This document shows positions 22,800-35,495 of a DNA stretch of 64,000 nt, piece by piece. Position numbers and translations under genes: made by a program. How positions within the stretch are numbered: position 1 is the first letter of the stretch; every line of letters begins with the position of its first letter. Below the pieces are notes generated by a model. It was not told where the DNA came from. It made no database searches and was given only the letters and a program-made list of their open reading frames with translations. The stretch lies in assembly GCA_011009095.1 (NCBI GenBank), contig VTPC01003895.1, forward strand, positions 80,294 through 144,293, written 5' to 3'. This DNA comes from Ignelater luminosus. Its lineage: Eukaryota > Arthropoda > Insecta > Coleoptera > Elateridae.

Positions 22800-23960
22800 T
22801 CGGTTATGTAGATCTGGCGATCCTAATTATGTAAGGTCTTTTTTTGTTTGTTTGTACCAATTGGGTCTAGTAGTCTTGTTTTTCAGAAAAGAGTGAATTT
22901 GGTGTGTTAGCCTGTTTAGGTTCATTCTTTCCAAGTGTCGTCTGTACTGGATTCGTCGCATGCGTATTGTATCTGCGATTTTGGGTATGGTTTTGTAGAT
23001 TTCTGTGTTGGGCTTTGGGTAATGTATTCCGTCCTTGGTTCTTGGTCTTAAGATTTTTCTCATTATTTTGCGTTTTTTTTATTTCCAGCCGTTCTTTTAG
23101 TGTTTTGTGTTGAAGGTTGAGTGTCTCAGAAGCGTAAGGCGCTTCTGATTTGACCACTGTTGTACAAAGTTGGATTTTACAGTTTCGGGAGAGACATTTT
23201 TGTGGTAGGTATTTCTTGCTAATTGAAACAGGGTTTCCATTTTCTGGAGTCTTGACTCTGTGGACTTCTTTTCGTTGCAGTTTTTGGCGATCCATTCACT
23301 GAAGTATTTAAATTATTTAACATCGGAAACTTTGTTGTTGCCACTGTTAAGTTCACGTGGTGCTGATTTGATGTCTGTCATAAATTTTGTTTTTTTGTTT
23401 TAGAAAATTTGTAGACCAATTTTTGCTGCTTGTGCTTGTAATATTTCGAGTTGTTTCTGTGCGTCTTTGGCAATTAGTGCCATGTCATCTACAAAGTCTA
23501 GACAGTCTATTTCTACACCTTTGATTTTTGGTTTTAGGCCGTGTGGACGCACCTACCTTTTTCCATTCTCTTATAATTTTTCCAAGGACCCAGTTAAAGA
23601 GTAACGGGGTCGGTCATCTTGTCGTACTCCCTTGTTTATTTTAAACTTTTTGCTCAGTTCCCTCATAAATTTTACTTTCGATGTTGTGCTTGCTTGATTA
23701 AGTTTGTTCTCTTTTGGTCTAATTCAACTTCGGCTAGTATTTCGAAAAGGGATTCCCGGTCTATGCAATTATAAGCTTTTTTGAAATCAACAAATGTGAT
23801 AACATAAGTTGTAGGCCTGTTTCATTAAAAGTCTGTCTAGTTTTATTTGCTGCGTAGATGAGATCACTTTTGGTTAATTTCTTTCCTGTTAAATTGCTTA
23901 TAGCAGTAAAAAACATTTCGTAATTGCATATTAAATGCCTTTGAAAGTGGAATGCACCCA
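22800..23960 (-). mobile_element. RTE-type LINE relic (reverse transcriptase)
   Basis: Minus-strand fragments of a non-LTR reverse transcriptase in proper order. These are FVDFKKAYNCIDRESLFEIL (palm motif), then the catalytic box DFVDDMALIAKDAQKQLEIL, then the C-terminal PKPNTEIYKTIPKIADTIRM and RRIQYRRHLERMNLNRLTHQ, the usual end of RTE proteins. Frames are broken between the blocks. It is a dead copy. Confidence 0.75.
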
Positions 23961-25985
23961 TATGAAGTAAAACTCTCCTGAAGTCAATTTAATGATTTTG
24001 TTCATCTTCAAAACCCCAAACTAAGTTTTTGTGCTCTTCAAATCAGCTGATAATATGTGTGTCTAGATACCTCAAGTTCAATAGCAATGGGAGAGGTCGT
24101 AGTTGATGAAAGACTGTGAATATAATGATTTTTTTCATATTTCGTAACAAGAGACTGGATTAAAACGAAACTATTTTCTTTGCAACTAGTAGGAATAGTA
24201 TATTATTCAACGAGCACATAATGCCCATTATGTGCGAGTCGAATACGACGTTTTATCTACGATTTTAACACTTCTGAGGAAGATCTGGAGGTGGATTCCC
24301 CTGAGGGAGGCAATGTCCAAATTCTTGAATATGTAGAAGTCAATGAAAGTTAACAATCTTCACAAAGAGAGTTTTAGACCTGGAATACAAGGATCCTCTG
24401 AAGACGATGTCCAAATTTTTTTTCTAACAATAAATAGTTTGAGATTATAACAATTTTTATTTTGTTTATATCTATAAATAGGCAACCAACAAAACACCGC
24501 CGTGAATAAAATCCATATAATTCACTAGTGTTTTATGAGTATGGTTATATCCCTATGGTTACGCGTATAACGACTATATTATTGAAGAGTCGTAGATAAA
24601 ATTCTTTATCAGTGAAGAATTACTGAGAAGCAGTAACCACAAACTAATTTGATTGAAAATTTTAGAAAAATCTAGATGTCTAAAATATCCAATAAAGTAT
24701 CTTTTGCGCCCTCGCACAGTGGACCAGAATGCAAAATATCTGGCCAAAATTACAGTTCGTCTTAAAAGTAAAATATAACACTTTCTAATGTTGAATAGCA
24801 GCATTTCTAACTGAATAAAATATTATTATTATTGTTTCTACTTAATCGCTGTCGTCGTTGGTCAAATCATCAGAAGTTTCAGTGCCCTTAAAGAAAAAAA
24901 CGGAAATTTTAAAAGATGCTTTATTGGCCATTTAGAAAAACATAAAAAACTTAAAGTTTAGTTTTTACAAAACAACTATTTGCAATATTTTAAAACATAT
25001 CTAGTTGCAAAGTTAGTTTTGCACACCCATAAGATTACCACATAGCCATACGATACCCTTAAAGAAAAAATTAAAAAACGACAAAATTCGCGAGTGATCG
25101 CACCTAATTTTCTTTCGGTTTTCTTCGCAATATTCTAAAGAAAATATTCATGTTGAAATCAAGTTCGGTAACTGTTAGTAACTTTTTGTAGCTCAAAAGA
25201 AACATACCAGTATGGAGAATTACTTTGCTTTCTACAACTTACTCTTATAACTTCTATTTTTCACAAATTTTCGTATAACTTTGTAATATGTTATTAGTAC
25301 ATAATGAACTACTTCCTTTGCATTGTAGTATACATGTTAAATTTGTTAGATATTCTTCATGCAGTCGCAAGAATAGCACTTTAAAGTATGTCTCCGACAA
25401 GCAGTAACCGCAGCGCAGATGTGTCCATTTTACCTAGACACTATAAAATAATTACAGAAACAATAGTAACGATATATTCGCCTCTAGATAGACCAGACTT
25501 TTTTCTAGAAGTAACGAAGTATTTTAGTTAATTTTTAGAAACTTTGTAATTTGGAATTTTGGCCAGGTTTTAAGAATCACTTGACCAACTGCATTTAGGC
25601 CGCTTCATAGTAGCAAGAACATTATGATTTTGACTTAACAAGATTTCTAATGCAACATAAGTATTCGATTATGATTCGCTATTTGGTCGAGCCAAAGTGG
25701 CAACAAAGCGGCGTTGGCGAAAAGATGCCCTTCAAGTAAAGGCAAGAATCTTTAGGAACGTTAGGAACGTATCACCTTCTCAGGTTAATCAAAAAAACTT
25801 AAGAGCGAGATAACTGGAGCTATATGGTTAGAATCTAGTCTCTACAAATCCCCATGAGAAAATAAATCATTAGTAGAGCTAACCTTAGAAAGTGAGAACA
25901 CCATCTTTTGTTGAAGGAAGAGGAAGGTGTTAATTCTGTATTAGGCATAATCCGAATTGAAATAATGAAACCCTGGCTTTCTTCT
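23961..25985. other. Gene-free stretch with minor signals
   Basis: A 10-base palindrome with a 2-base spacer (GCACATAATG arms) lies near 24213-24234. A possible acidic terminal exon on the minus strand (about 24840-24885, GTETSDDLTNDDSD then stop) follows a TTTCTTTAAG acceptor. Neither has other support. Confidence 0.3.
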
Positions 25986-25989
25986 CGAA

Positions 25990-26250
25990 TGAACCTAACT
26001 TCCTACTACCTAGTGTCTTTTGATTGTCATTGACTAGACAACCCAGTGTAGCACGTAATACGGTAGATTTCCCTGCTTGGTATGCAAATTGCCTTGGATG
26101 AAGTATTGTCTATGTTGTAACATCATTTGTGATGATTCTCTCCGCAGATATGAATAGAAATGAAAGTAGGCTCGTAGAGCGATACGATCTAGCTTCATCC
26201 TGCAGACTTCTTTCTGTTTCAAACCAGAAGTCATTGCGGTCATAGTTTTG
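25990..26250 (-). mobile_element. Second copy of the R1-type fragment
   Basis: Minus-strand peptide LRATLGCLVNDNQKTLGS matches LRTTLGTLVKGIEKTLGS in the LINE relic at about 17.7 kb, and the nucleotide match continues on both sides. It is a short fragment. Confidence 0.5.
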
Positions 26251-27180
26251 TTGTTTTCTTAACCGATTTATGTCGAATTTCCAAACTAGGCAGATTTACT
26301 AAAAGAGATTTTTGCAAAGCAAGTGTAATCATTAATTCATTAATGCTTGAGCACGATTCAAATTTCTTAGAAGTCTGCTGCTCTCAACAAAGCTTCAACT
26401 AAGTATCTATGAGTTTTGTTTTGAGCTTATTAAATACTTGACAGCAAAAACCCTTTTTTGACCTAGACTTTTGGACATTATAGTGTGTATTTAGATTAAG
26501 AATAAAGAAAAGTTGTTCTTAGAAATTAGAAGAAAAGAAATATATGTTAGTTGTAGGATGGTCTTTAGCTGGAATTTCTTACTACTCGGTGAGCTGGAAA
26601 TAGAGAACTATTTAGACTTGGATTAAATGCAGTTGACTGCGTTTTTGGTTAAGAAATTTTTGGGGTGGCTTTCATCATGATAAACATTTTACAAGCAAAT
26701 CGATCTTATTTCGTTGCTCTGATAAAATAAAAAAATTAAAAAGTTTTTGCGTAGACGTTTATCATGATACTACTCTTAAATGCACCGATTCCATTACTTT
26801 ATTAGGCTTTGCTAATATCAAATAAGACTTCGTCATGCGTTCCTGGAGAAAGCAAAACATTTCAAAACTTACTTTTGTCCATTTTTCAACGTAAGAGTAC
26901 TCTAAGTTTATTAATACTAATTAAATTAGAATTTTATCAACATAACTAAGGAACAAGCCGGATGACATCAAACATTGAATTATTTCAGCGTTTGAATCTA
27001 TAATTGTTGAAAATTCTACTTAATAGTTTTACTTCTAGTTCTTGTTCAAAATTCCAAAAGAACAAATAATACACAAATTGTAAAAATCAGCCAACACATA
27101 TATTTAATTCTTATTGTTAAAAATCAAAGATTATCACAATAGACAAAACTTCAAGTTTAAAAAGTCTTTTCATAACACGA
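26251..27180. other. Gene-free stretch, 3' of annexin B
   Basis: AT-rich with nothing recognised. Confidence 0.4.
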
Positions 27181-28531
27181 TCATTTCTGGCCAAGAAGAG
27201 CTAAGAGACACGTTTTGTAATCCCCAGAGGTATTATCCTACAATACAATAAAAAAACAGTACAATCAACACAGCAAAAACGAGCAGTAAAACTTACGTTA
27301 ATGGCCTGTTTTAAATCTGTTCCATAATTTGAAGAATAAGATGATTGAATGGGCTCCATATCGGTTCCGCTTCGCGTAGCTACGATCCTAGTTAATTCAT
27401 TTTTACTCTTTCCTCCTATACTTTCTTTTATACGTCCAGCAAGATAATCGTAAAGATTATCAACAACAACATTTACGACCGTCAAGAGTCCTTTTTTAAT
27501 GAGCCCAGAAAACTCGCATTCAATTGTGTATCCTAAATCATGTCCTGTCATACTTTTGTATTCTTGAGCGATTAGTTTTAGTTGTTGGGGATTACGTTTA
27601 GTTAAAATCGAGATAAATGTAGATTCATCCGTGCCCCATTTCTTTTCACCTGCAACAATAAAAATTGCGTTAGGAACGGTAATATTGCAATAATATTCTT
27701 TGCATACCTGCTTGGTATAATTTCTGTGCATCAGCTACTGCTTCTACTCGATTAACTACGTTGGTTTCATCACGAACGCCATTGCATAGAGTAGTGAGTA
27801 ATTCTGAAAAATGACTGCTGGTATCGTCTTTTATAGCAGATTCCAATGTTACACCATAAACTGCAACAAAATATTTTTTATTTTGAGATTACACAGATTT
27901 TATGTATATATACTTACGCTCTTGATACACCTTGCGTACTTTTTCCAATTCTTGGTTGCTTAAAGTAGTGAGGATTTCCATCAAGCATTCGTTATCTGTA
28001 CCTGTACCAGCCATAGCTCTATGTAACTCTTTGGCATAATATTCCGGCGAAGATGTTATTATGGCGACCAATAAACTTCCAAAATCGGCGCTTAATTTAC
28101 TCTTGAATTCTTCTTTAAGATCCTGAAACCACATACATGTACAGATTCTTATTGATAATGTTTTAGTATTTCATTTACCTTTTTATATAAATTTTGATAT
28201 GCAGTAGCGACCTCTAAACGTTGAGCACTACTTCTGCTAGTTAAAGTTTCAATGATTGCTTTCCCATCTGGAACAGAAGCATCTAGAGCGTGTTTTAGAT
28301 TTTCTGCATCAATTTCTGGATTGAAGGAGCCCGTTGAGATTTTGCCTGCTTGAGTTTTAACATCGTTGATAGTCGATTGAGCCACGGTTGCTCCATGAAT
28401 CTTCTGTGGGTAAATAATTTCTTTAATAAAATAAATTGAAAACGTGCACAGAAAATTTGATTAAAAAAACACCTTGAATTACTTACTTGAAGAAGGGTGA
28501 CGCACAAAACTAGGGCTATTTGCACTTTCAT
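27181..28531 (-). CDS. Annexin B: compact predicted secreted annexin, 345 aa
   Basis: Calcium-dependent phospholipid binder with a signal peptide. Exons 28487-28531, 28179-28403, 27918-28122, 27708-27860, 27297-27649 and 27181-27237 join cleanly to 345 residues, all with GT..AG borders. Exon 1 gives MKVQIALVLCVTLLQ; mature sequence starts near KIHGATVAQS. The N-terminal linker is only about 30 residues, so this is nearly a bare annexin core. Repeat 1 lacks the calcium loop (ALDASVPDGKAI), repeat 2 has AGTGTDN, and repeat 3 has EKKWGTDES. Repeat 4 is degraded (IGGKSKNE in place of G-x-GTDD). It ends DNTSGDYKTCLLALLGQK. Internal exons of 205 and 153 nt equal those of annexins A, C and E. Its simplicity makes it the likely closest to the ancestral form. 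Confidence 0.9.
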
Positions 28532-28545
28532 GATGGTAAATTTGT

Positions 28546-28581
28546 ACTGATAGTGTATGTGTTTATGGAGAACTATTTATA
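28546..28581 (-). promoter_or_regulatory. Annexin B core promoter (TATA + initiator)
   Basis: TATAAATA begins at 28581 on the minus strand. The initiator TCAGT occupies 28550-28546 with A at 28548, exactly 33 bases away. The ATG is 17 bases further on. Confidence 0.75.
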
Positions 28582-29439
28582 GTAAAACCGCTAGAAAGAT
28601 TAGAGTATCAACAAATGGCTTATCGTTATCCGAAAACTTAGTCTTTCATGACCCGAAGGGTCATTTTGTGTATCAAGCGAAGTTCTTCAAAATACCGATT
28701 TGTGTTGGAATAATTTATTAGAGAAATTCCCAAGTAAATATTTACGTGAATGGAATTTATTTAATCTAGAAAACTATAAGCAAGTTTTTGTTTTTTAGTG
28801 ATAAAACCCAAACTATTAACAAATTCCAGAGTTTAATGTTTCGAAATTATGAAGTCATAACGGATTTCACTTACAGTAATTACAAATTACATAATTTTGT
28901 TTCTATAAAGGTATAAATGGTGTAATGGGAAAAGTTATGTTTGTTTTTAAATTTTGTATCTTTTCTTTATTACTACATAATTAATTTATCAAACCGTTTC
29001 CTGTAGTTAATATAATACAGAGTGACTCAAATTTAGTGTACATTAATTATGCTTTGTATCGCTTCAAGTGTATACGGTTACTTTTCTAAAGCAAATTTTA
29101 AAATGACTTTTTTCGTAAAACTAACCTTCTGGATCTCTCGGCTATTTTGGAAAGTTACAAAAAACGAAATTGAATTATCTTTCTAAGAGAAAATCATGGT
29201 AACCATTTTTTGGGCAGAAAAAAGAGAGAAATCCTGGATTTTTGCTTATGCAAAAAAATCATCAAATCTTGTTTATCGTCTTGAAGTCGAGAAGTTCTTG
29301 ATTAAAGGCGAAGTAAATGTGAAACTATAAAACAAAATGGCTGATTCTGAAATGTATCTCTCAAAGGCAGCACTGCAGGCATAAGAATGTCATTGTCATC
29401 TTCAAAATAAAAACGTATGTTAACTATCTTCATTGTCTA
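28582..29439. other. Intergenic, upstream of annexin B
   Basis: No gene recognised. A TACAGAGTGACTC terminus-like motif near 29016 suggests an old small transposon end. Confidence 0.35.
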
Positions 29440-30264
29440 CTAACTCTTTAGAGTCTAAAATGGCGCGGCATCAAGTATCCAAGTCTGAATATCTTTTGCA
29501 GATATTTGAATATCCGTATCTCTGTAGATGTTATACCATCTCATCTTAAACCTTGGATTTGTCACTACAGCTATGACGGTTTTTTTAGATTGTAGCTTAA
29601 AGATTTTATTGAATCGTCTTTGTATAGATTGTAAAATAGAATCGCTGTAGAGGCTTAGATAGTTGTTTAATACATACCTCTCCATAGCTGTACTTTTTCA
29701 AGTTTTGTATTCATTGATACAATACTTGGAAGAAGGTATGCATAGTATGTGTTTTGATCTCCTTGGAGAAAATCGAGTTTAATGAGTAATTTATCATAGA
29801 GCTCTAAAAATCTTTCTTTAGAAGACAAAATCTTTTTTTATGGCATCCATCGAGTCACACAAAGATAACTCAAAGTGTGGCCCAAAACTTGTTAAATTAT
29901 TTCTGCTGATTTAGGTTTTCTTGCTTTATTCCACAGATCCGAATATTTATTAAAAATATGACAAATCTTCTTCCTAACTTGATGAGAAGCTTATAATGAA
30001 TTGTTGTAGTCCGTAGTAGCAATTAAATTAATAGTGTGTGATGCACATCCTAAATGTTTTGGAGAAAATCTCGAGAATTCAGAAGTTAATATTTGAGTCG
30101 TGTGAAGCAGTCTCATTGAGCACGATTCCATACCTTTTAAAACATGTCAGAAAATTTGAGCCATTATCTGTGACAGTTGCAAGAATCTTTTTGTTGTCTA
30201 CAGAAATATTTATTAACTTCATCTAGGAGTTCCTAGCCAATTCTATCGAAAGGAATGAGTTCGT
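29440..30264 (-). pseudogene. hAT transposase relic
   Basis: Minus-strand remnant with recognisable hAT blocks in broken frames: ILATVTDNGSNFLTCFKRYG (the T-D-N-x-x-N catalytic-region motif), then CITHY*FNCYYG- and KYSDLWNKARKPKSAE-like stretches, and finally TVIAVVTNPRFK (the conserved DPRFK block, changed to NPRFK). The 5' end runs into the assembly gap. Several stops and frameshifts make it inactive. Confidence 0.6.
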
Positions 30265-30664
30265 NNNNNNNNNNNNNNNNNNNNNNNNNNNNNNNNNNNN
30301 NNNNNNNNNNNNNNNNNNNNNNNNNNNNNNNNNNNNNNNNNNNNNNNNNNNNNNNNNNNNNNNNNNNNNNNNNNNNNNNNNNNNNNNNNNNNNNNNNNNN
30401 NNNNNNNNNNNNNNNNNNNNNNNNNNNNNNNNNNNNNNNNNNNNNNNNNNNNNNNNNNNNNNNNNNNNNNNNNNNNNNNNNNNNNNNNNNNNNNNNNNNN
30501 NNNNNNNNNNNNNNNNNNNNNNNNNNNNNNNNNNNNNNNNNNNNNNNNNNNNNNNNNNNNNNNNNNNNNNNNNNNNNNNNNNNNNNNNNNNNNNNNNNNN
30601 NNNNNNNNNNNNNNNNNNNNNNNNNNNNNNNNNNNNNNNNNNNNNNNNNNNNNNNNNNNNNNNN
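30265..30664. other. Assembly gap (400 N)
   Basis: Unsequenced scaffold gap. Open frames across it are artefacts. It interrupts the hAT relic on its right side. Confidence 0.99.
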
Positions 30665-32205
30665 CAAAAGAATCAGAGGTGTGGGCCCAAAAATACAATG
30701 GTTTGTATAGAAAATAAAATATTCTGCCCTGCATGGTGGTTTAATAAATGTAGGAAATAATCGTCAATGTTTTATCAGATAAAATTATTTATACTTTTTC
30801 CTTTTAGTTTGAATTTGTTTTTCTATACCAAAGAGTTTGAGTTATTAAGGTTTTTCTTTCTTGGAAACCCACATTTTTATGTATTCGTTGAATATGAAAT
30901 TATATCATGAATTGTCAAATTAGTGCTTAGATAGTTTTTAGAACTAAGCTGTTTACCACTACAGGGGCCCTACATGTTTAAATCTTTGCGCTCCATTAAC
31001 TTTCTTAATAGAGCTAGAGATACGACTTAAAATTAGAATGTGCTATCCAATAGGACTTTTGCTCGGCAAGCTTAAATTTTGCAACGGGCGCAAGAAATCC
31101 TAGTTATGCCTCTGCCAAAACTAAAGACCCCCAACAAATTTTTCTCTAATTTCTTTCCACTTTTCAGAGTCGTACTGTTGTCTTGTTTTTGTTCCTGACT
31201 TTTTCGTTTTCTTTCCAGGAAAAGCTGTTTCAACTTAATTAAATATTTTGCACACTTTCTGTGTAAGTGGTCGTTTGGCATGTCGGGTTGAGCAGCATCC
31301 AGTCCATAATGCTGATTCCTAGTGCTCTTCCTAGTGCCACAAATTTATGAGGCCTAGTCTGAACATACCATTGAATGTGGGACAAAATATATGTATAGTT
31401 AACACATCGTACATGCAGTATAGCAATCTACTCTTATCTTAAATGAAAATGTACATATGAACAAATTGATTCACTTACCGTTCTCTTCTCTGTCTTTGTC
31501 GTTCTCTTATGAGATTGTGAAGGCTATGCTTTTGATTTAGACAATGCTTGTGATATCACTGAGAACGATTCGTTAGCATGTGACAATTGTTCACATGTCT
31601 ACCAGTCAGGCATTGCTGTCAGGTGCAGAAAATGTTTTTAAAATGTAGCCAATAACGCTATGAGAATTCCCAACTTCAAAAATCTTTGAAATCAGGACTT
31701 CATGAGCCTTAATCGCAACGATGATTAGGCGCTGTTAACTGACTTAACGGTTGATTCTCAACGGTAATTATGCTGACAGTACTAAGCACCTGTGCAATTG
31801 CAGTCACTTAGGCGGTGGAAACGTCAGCAACTCAACTGAACTCAACTGTTGAGGTCTGCTGAGTGCCCTTGAAAGCGTCCGATAATTACTTGTTTGCAAA
31901 CCATTACTGATGACCACCTAACAATTTTATGTCATCAATGCGAGAAGTTGCTGTTTGCTCGTGGACATAAGTAATCTTTTATGCTATGGGAGAAAATCAT
32001 TAAGCTTTGTCAAAATATGTTAAAATGGCAGAAAAAGGGTAATTATCTCCAAATCTGAGGATATACAATATTTATTAATGTTTCTGATGATATGTGTCAC
32101 TGTTGTGGCAACAGTGTGATCACCCTGACGCTAGTATAAGAGAGCAGCAATTGCTCCTGGCTACTTCTATTGCAATAGCTGTAAAGTACTTTTCAATCTT
32201 AGTAG
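30665..32205. other. Gene-free stretch
   Basis: No gene recognised. A short plus-strand frame near 31530-31650 has a Cys4 pattern (ACDNCSHVYQSGIAVRCRKC, then stop) and might be the end of a decayed zinc-binding protein of a transposon. Confidence 0.3.
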
Positions 32206-32207
32206 TT

Positions 32208-33150
32208 ATGGAGTTGGAAAGAGATTTTCTGATCTTTAAAGTTGGTTTATCTGAAGAGGAATGTGTGATGCGGTTACATTCGGCATTTGGCGAAGAAACA
32301 CCATCCCGGGCTACTGTCGTTAAGTGGTTTAGAGAATTTCACAGGCGATGTAATTCGCTACATAATGTAGAACATACAGGAAGGCCTTGTTCAGCAGTAA
32401 CCCCAGAAAAAGTGGTTCGTGTCCGCAAAATGATAACAGATTACAATCGGTGCACCTACCAAGCGATAGAGGCTGATCTTGATATCGGATCCGCAGCAGT
32501 AAATAGAATCCTTCGCGAAGAGTTAGATGTTGAAAAAATTGTTTCACGTTGAGTTTCACACAAGTTAACGGAACGTGTGAGAATCAGTCAGCAAACTCTT
32601 CAATTACTTAACAATGGCGGTCATCGAGTCATTTCTAAAATTATAACATAACCTATATTCCTTTTTATGATGTGCCGACAAGTCAAGAAAGTAGCGTATG
32701 GGTGTTTGAAGATGACCTAACACCGGCTATTGTGAAAAAACGTTTGATGAAAAAAGTAATGTACGCCGTTTTCTCTAGAACTACAGGACTGCCGAAAGCT
32801 ATTAAGTTGGAAGGACAGAAGACTGTCACAGTTCCTGGTACGCACAACATTGTCTGCCTGAAGTTCTCCAAGGCTGAAAATTAAGGACTTACTGCTTCAT
32901 CATGACAATGCATCGTCCCATTCCGCCGCGGCAACTTTGATCTATTTAAGGAAGAATAACATCAGGGTTATTGAACATCTTCCATACTCGCCTGCTCTCA
33001 CAATGTACGACTTCTGGTTGTTTTTAACCTAAAAAAAAAAGTTACACGGTCGTCGTTTTACTTCAGAAGAAGAGATTGACGTCGCTATAAGGAGTATTTT
33101 GACGTCATTTCAGAAAACGAGTGACGTGATGCGTGTAACGTAACTTTGCA
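32208..33150 (+). pseudogene. Mariner transposase relic
   Basis: Plus-strand decayed mariner. N-terminal DNA-binding region is open (ELERDFLIFKVGLSEEECVM, VKWFREFHRRCNSLHNVEHT). After frame breaks come YAVFSRTTGLPKAIKLEGQK, the second catalytic block LLHHDNASSH and the third, YSPALTMYDFWLF, with 34 residues between the two aspartates, as in DD34D elements. It ends near FTSEEEIDVAIRS. No inverted ends identified. Confidence 0.75.
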
Positions 33151-34698
33151 TTACAAGATCTTAAACTTAAACTAAGACTCTTTTTGGTCTTAGACCGGCT
33201 AATCTCAGAGGGTGGCCTTGGGCGTGGAGAAGGAAGTTGTATATACAACAAAGTGAACATTACATGCGTTCTGCTTTATGGAAGATTCGGCTTCAATAAT
33301 ACATCGATGCTGGAGGGGACTACTTTGAACATTCATAAAGTTTTGTGCTCTACCTTATACAGTTTTCTTGTATCTCAATAATATCAGCGTGGCCTTTCGT
33401 AGTAAGCGCGCAACTGTTTTTGAATAAAACGAATTAACCCAAATTATTCTGTCATCTAATCTGTATGATCAGATCAGAAAAAAAAATAAGTTAAGTTTCC
33501 TAAAACGCCCTTAATAGTACAACAACAAGGCATTCATAATTATATTTTTTTAACATCTAAATTCTAATAACCTCAAACTTATAAACTGACGTTTAAACTT
33601 GTCAAATTTGATATGAAATAACAGCGCCTCTAGTAAAGAGAAAATTGTTATTAAGCTCAATTTGCGATCGTCTTTTGTCTTACATCAACAGGCTTTGGGC
33701 ACTGACGAATTATAGCTTGCGATCTAGACGCTGAGTAAAATCTTCAGCAGCTTTTTTCAGCAATGTGTAGCTAATTTTATTAGGATTACATGAAACATCT
33801 ATTAAAATTGCTTAAAGAACAGTACATAAGAAAACAATTCAGATTTTGCATTTATGCTTATAAAAATCTTGACAGTCCAATCGGATAGTTTAAATATAGA
33901 TAACTTATAAAACGTGACAGAAATAGTTTTTGCCTTGGTTCACTTGACATTTATTGCAGAAATCGATCTTAAACATATTGTACTGTCTTGAGCTGTCGAT
34001 TTTGGTTTTGGACTTAAAGATAGAATTACCACTGATTGTGAGTCTTGGTAGAAAGAATCTCTGTTTGATTTTAAACTCTCAGCTCCTGACAAGATACGGT
34101 TTTTTTGAGAAGCACTACCTCAACACAGACCCTGAATATCACCTTGATGACGGAGTTGGTGAGCGTTGCAAAATTCGTAAATAGCTCGAACGGTTTTTCA
34201 GGAATATTTGGAGTTTCTTGGTTTACAATTACAGTGGAATTTGTCTTCCCTGGCCGATAATACTTACAAATTTACGTGGAAAAAGGACAAACCAGACCTT
34301 CTAGGTTCGACTTGCCGTGCTTTCTAGCGACTGAGTCGTAGCAAGTGGGAAATCGATTAGAGCGGCGTCAGATATCTTCTCTCAGGTGCCTATGGGCCTG
34401 AACCCAAAACTATTTAGGGGTAAGACATTACTTGGAGGCTCTACATCACTCTTGGTCTCAAAACGTTGTGCCCCAATCGGTTTTGTCCATTTTCGCTCCG
34501 TGCGCACAGTGTAGTTTTTTAAAAAGCGCAGACTTTCTGACTTGGACTCTCCTTGCTTCTCTCCTATCTGACATTTAATTAAAAGCCATCAGACAACAAC
34601 TTACCTAAAGCCGACCTATCGGTCTGTTCTCGTCTCGTCTGAATCGATGGATGTTGATTATTTTATTTTTATGGTAAGTAAAACTTGAGTAATTTAGT
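33151..34698. other. Gene-free stretch
   Basis: Nothing recognised on either strand. Confidence 0.4.
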
Positions 34699-35495
34699 TA
34701 CGAAGCTTGCTGGAAAACATTCAGCAAATAGTTAAGAAAAACGCAGTTTTAATTTAGTAAAATGGCTTTATTGTTTTTCCAAAATCTTCGCTCTTAGCAT
34801 CACTACACATTAGCATACGCTCAAACCAATTTTCGAAGCATTTTATCCAATCTGAAGTTGGTGCCTCAGAAACCAATTGTCTAAATGTCTCAACGGCTGT
34901 TCCAGATGAAGAATTATGCTCACCGTGCATCTTGTTTTTGATTGTCGGGAACAGAAAGAAGGCATTGGTGACAGATCAGGCGAATACGGACAGTTTCACT
35001 TTTTCTCTTGGTAAAAAGTCGACAGTTTGGGAAACTGTGTGGGCACTTGCATTGTAAAATTGTGTTTATTGCTTTCTTGCCAATGCTCAAGGTGACCCCT
35101 ATTTCAAGGTATGTCACATGCCGATCTCGCTCAATCGTTTTACGCACAGCATCAACGTTAGTGGCAATAACAGCCGTGGATGAATCATGATCTTCACGAA
35201 ATTCATCGCTGAGAAAAGAACGTCCACGTTGGAACTCAGCAATCCAATTATAAACAGTTCTATTCGATAGAGCTTCCTCACCAAAAGTCGCATTAAGTCT
35301 TTCGATGCATTGTTTAGGTGTAAAGTTGCTTTGAAGATCGTAAAAAGTCATGACTTGAAAATGCTCACGCGAGAGTTCTATTTTACCACAACATTATAGG
35401 TTATAGAATAGACAAATCTTTTGAATTTGACAATGGCACACGGTTGACACCAACGCAAGTACCGGATTGCAGAAATTTTTCAAGCAAGCCTTGTA
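34699..35495 (-). mobile_element. Internally deleted mariner
   Basis: Element of about 797 bases with imperfect inverted ends: TACGAAGCTTGC on the left, and TACAAGGCTTGC on the complement of the right. The minus strand encodes the N-terminal DNA-binding region (FTPKQCIERLNATFGEEALS, NWIAEFQRGRSFLSDEF), then jumps to the C-terminal tail (FFLFPTIKNKMHGEHNSSS, WIKCFENWFERMLMCSDA). The catalytic middle is gone. This is a non-autonomous deletion derivative. Confidence 0.75.

Noticed and set aside
24840..24900. Acidic C-terminal exon (GTETSDDLTNDDSD then stop)
   Set aside because: A fair acceptor is present but there is no upstream exon to join, so it is too short to call a gene.
30233..30734. Long open frames on both strands across 30.2-30.7 kb
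   Set aside because: They consist almost entirely of N from the assembly gap.
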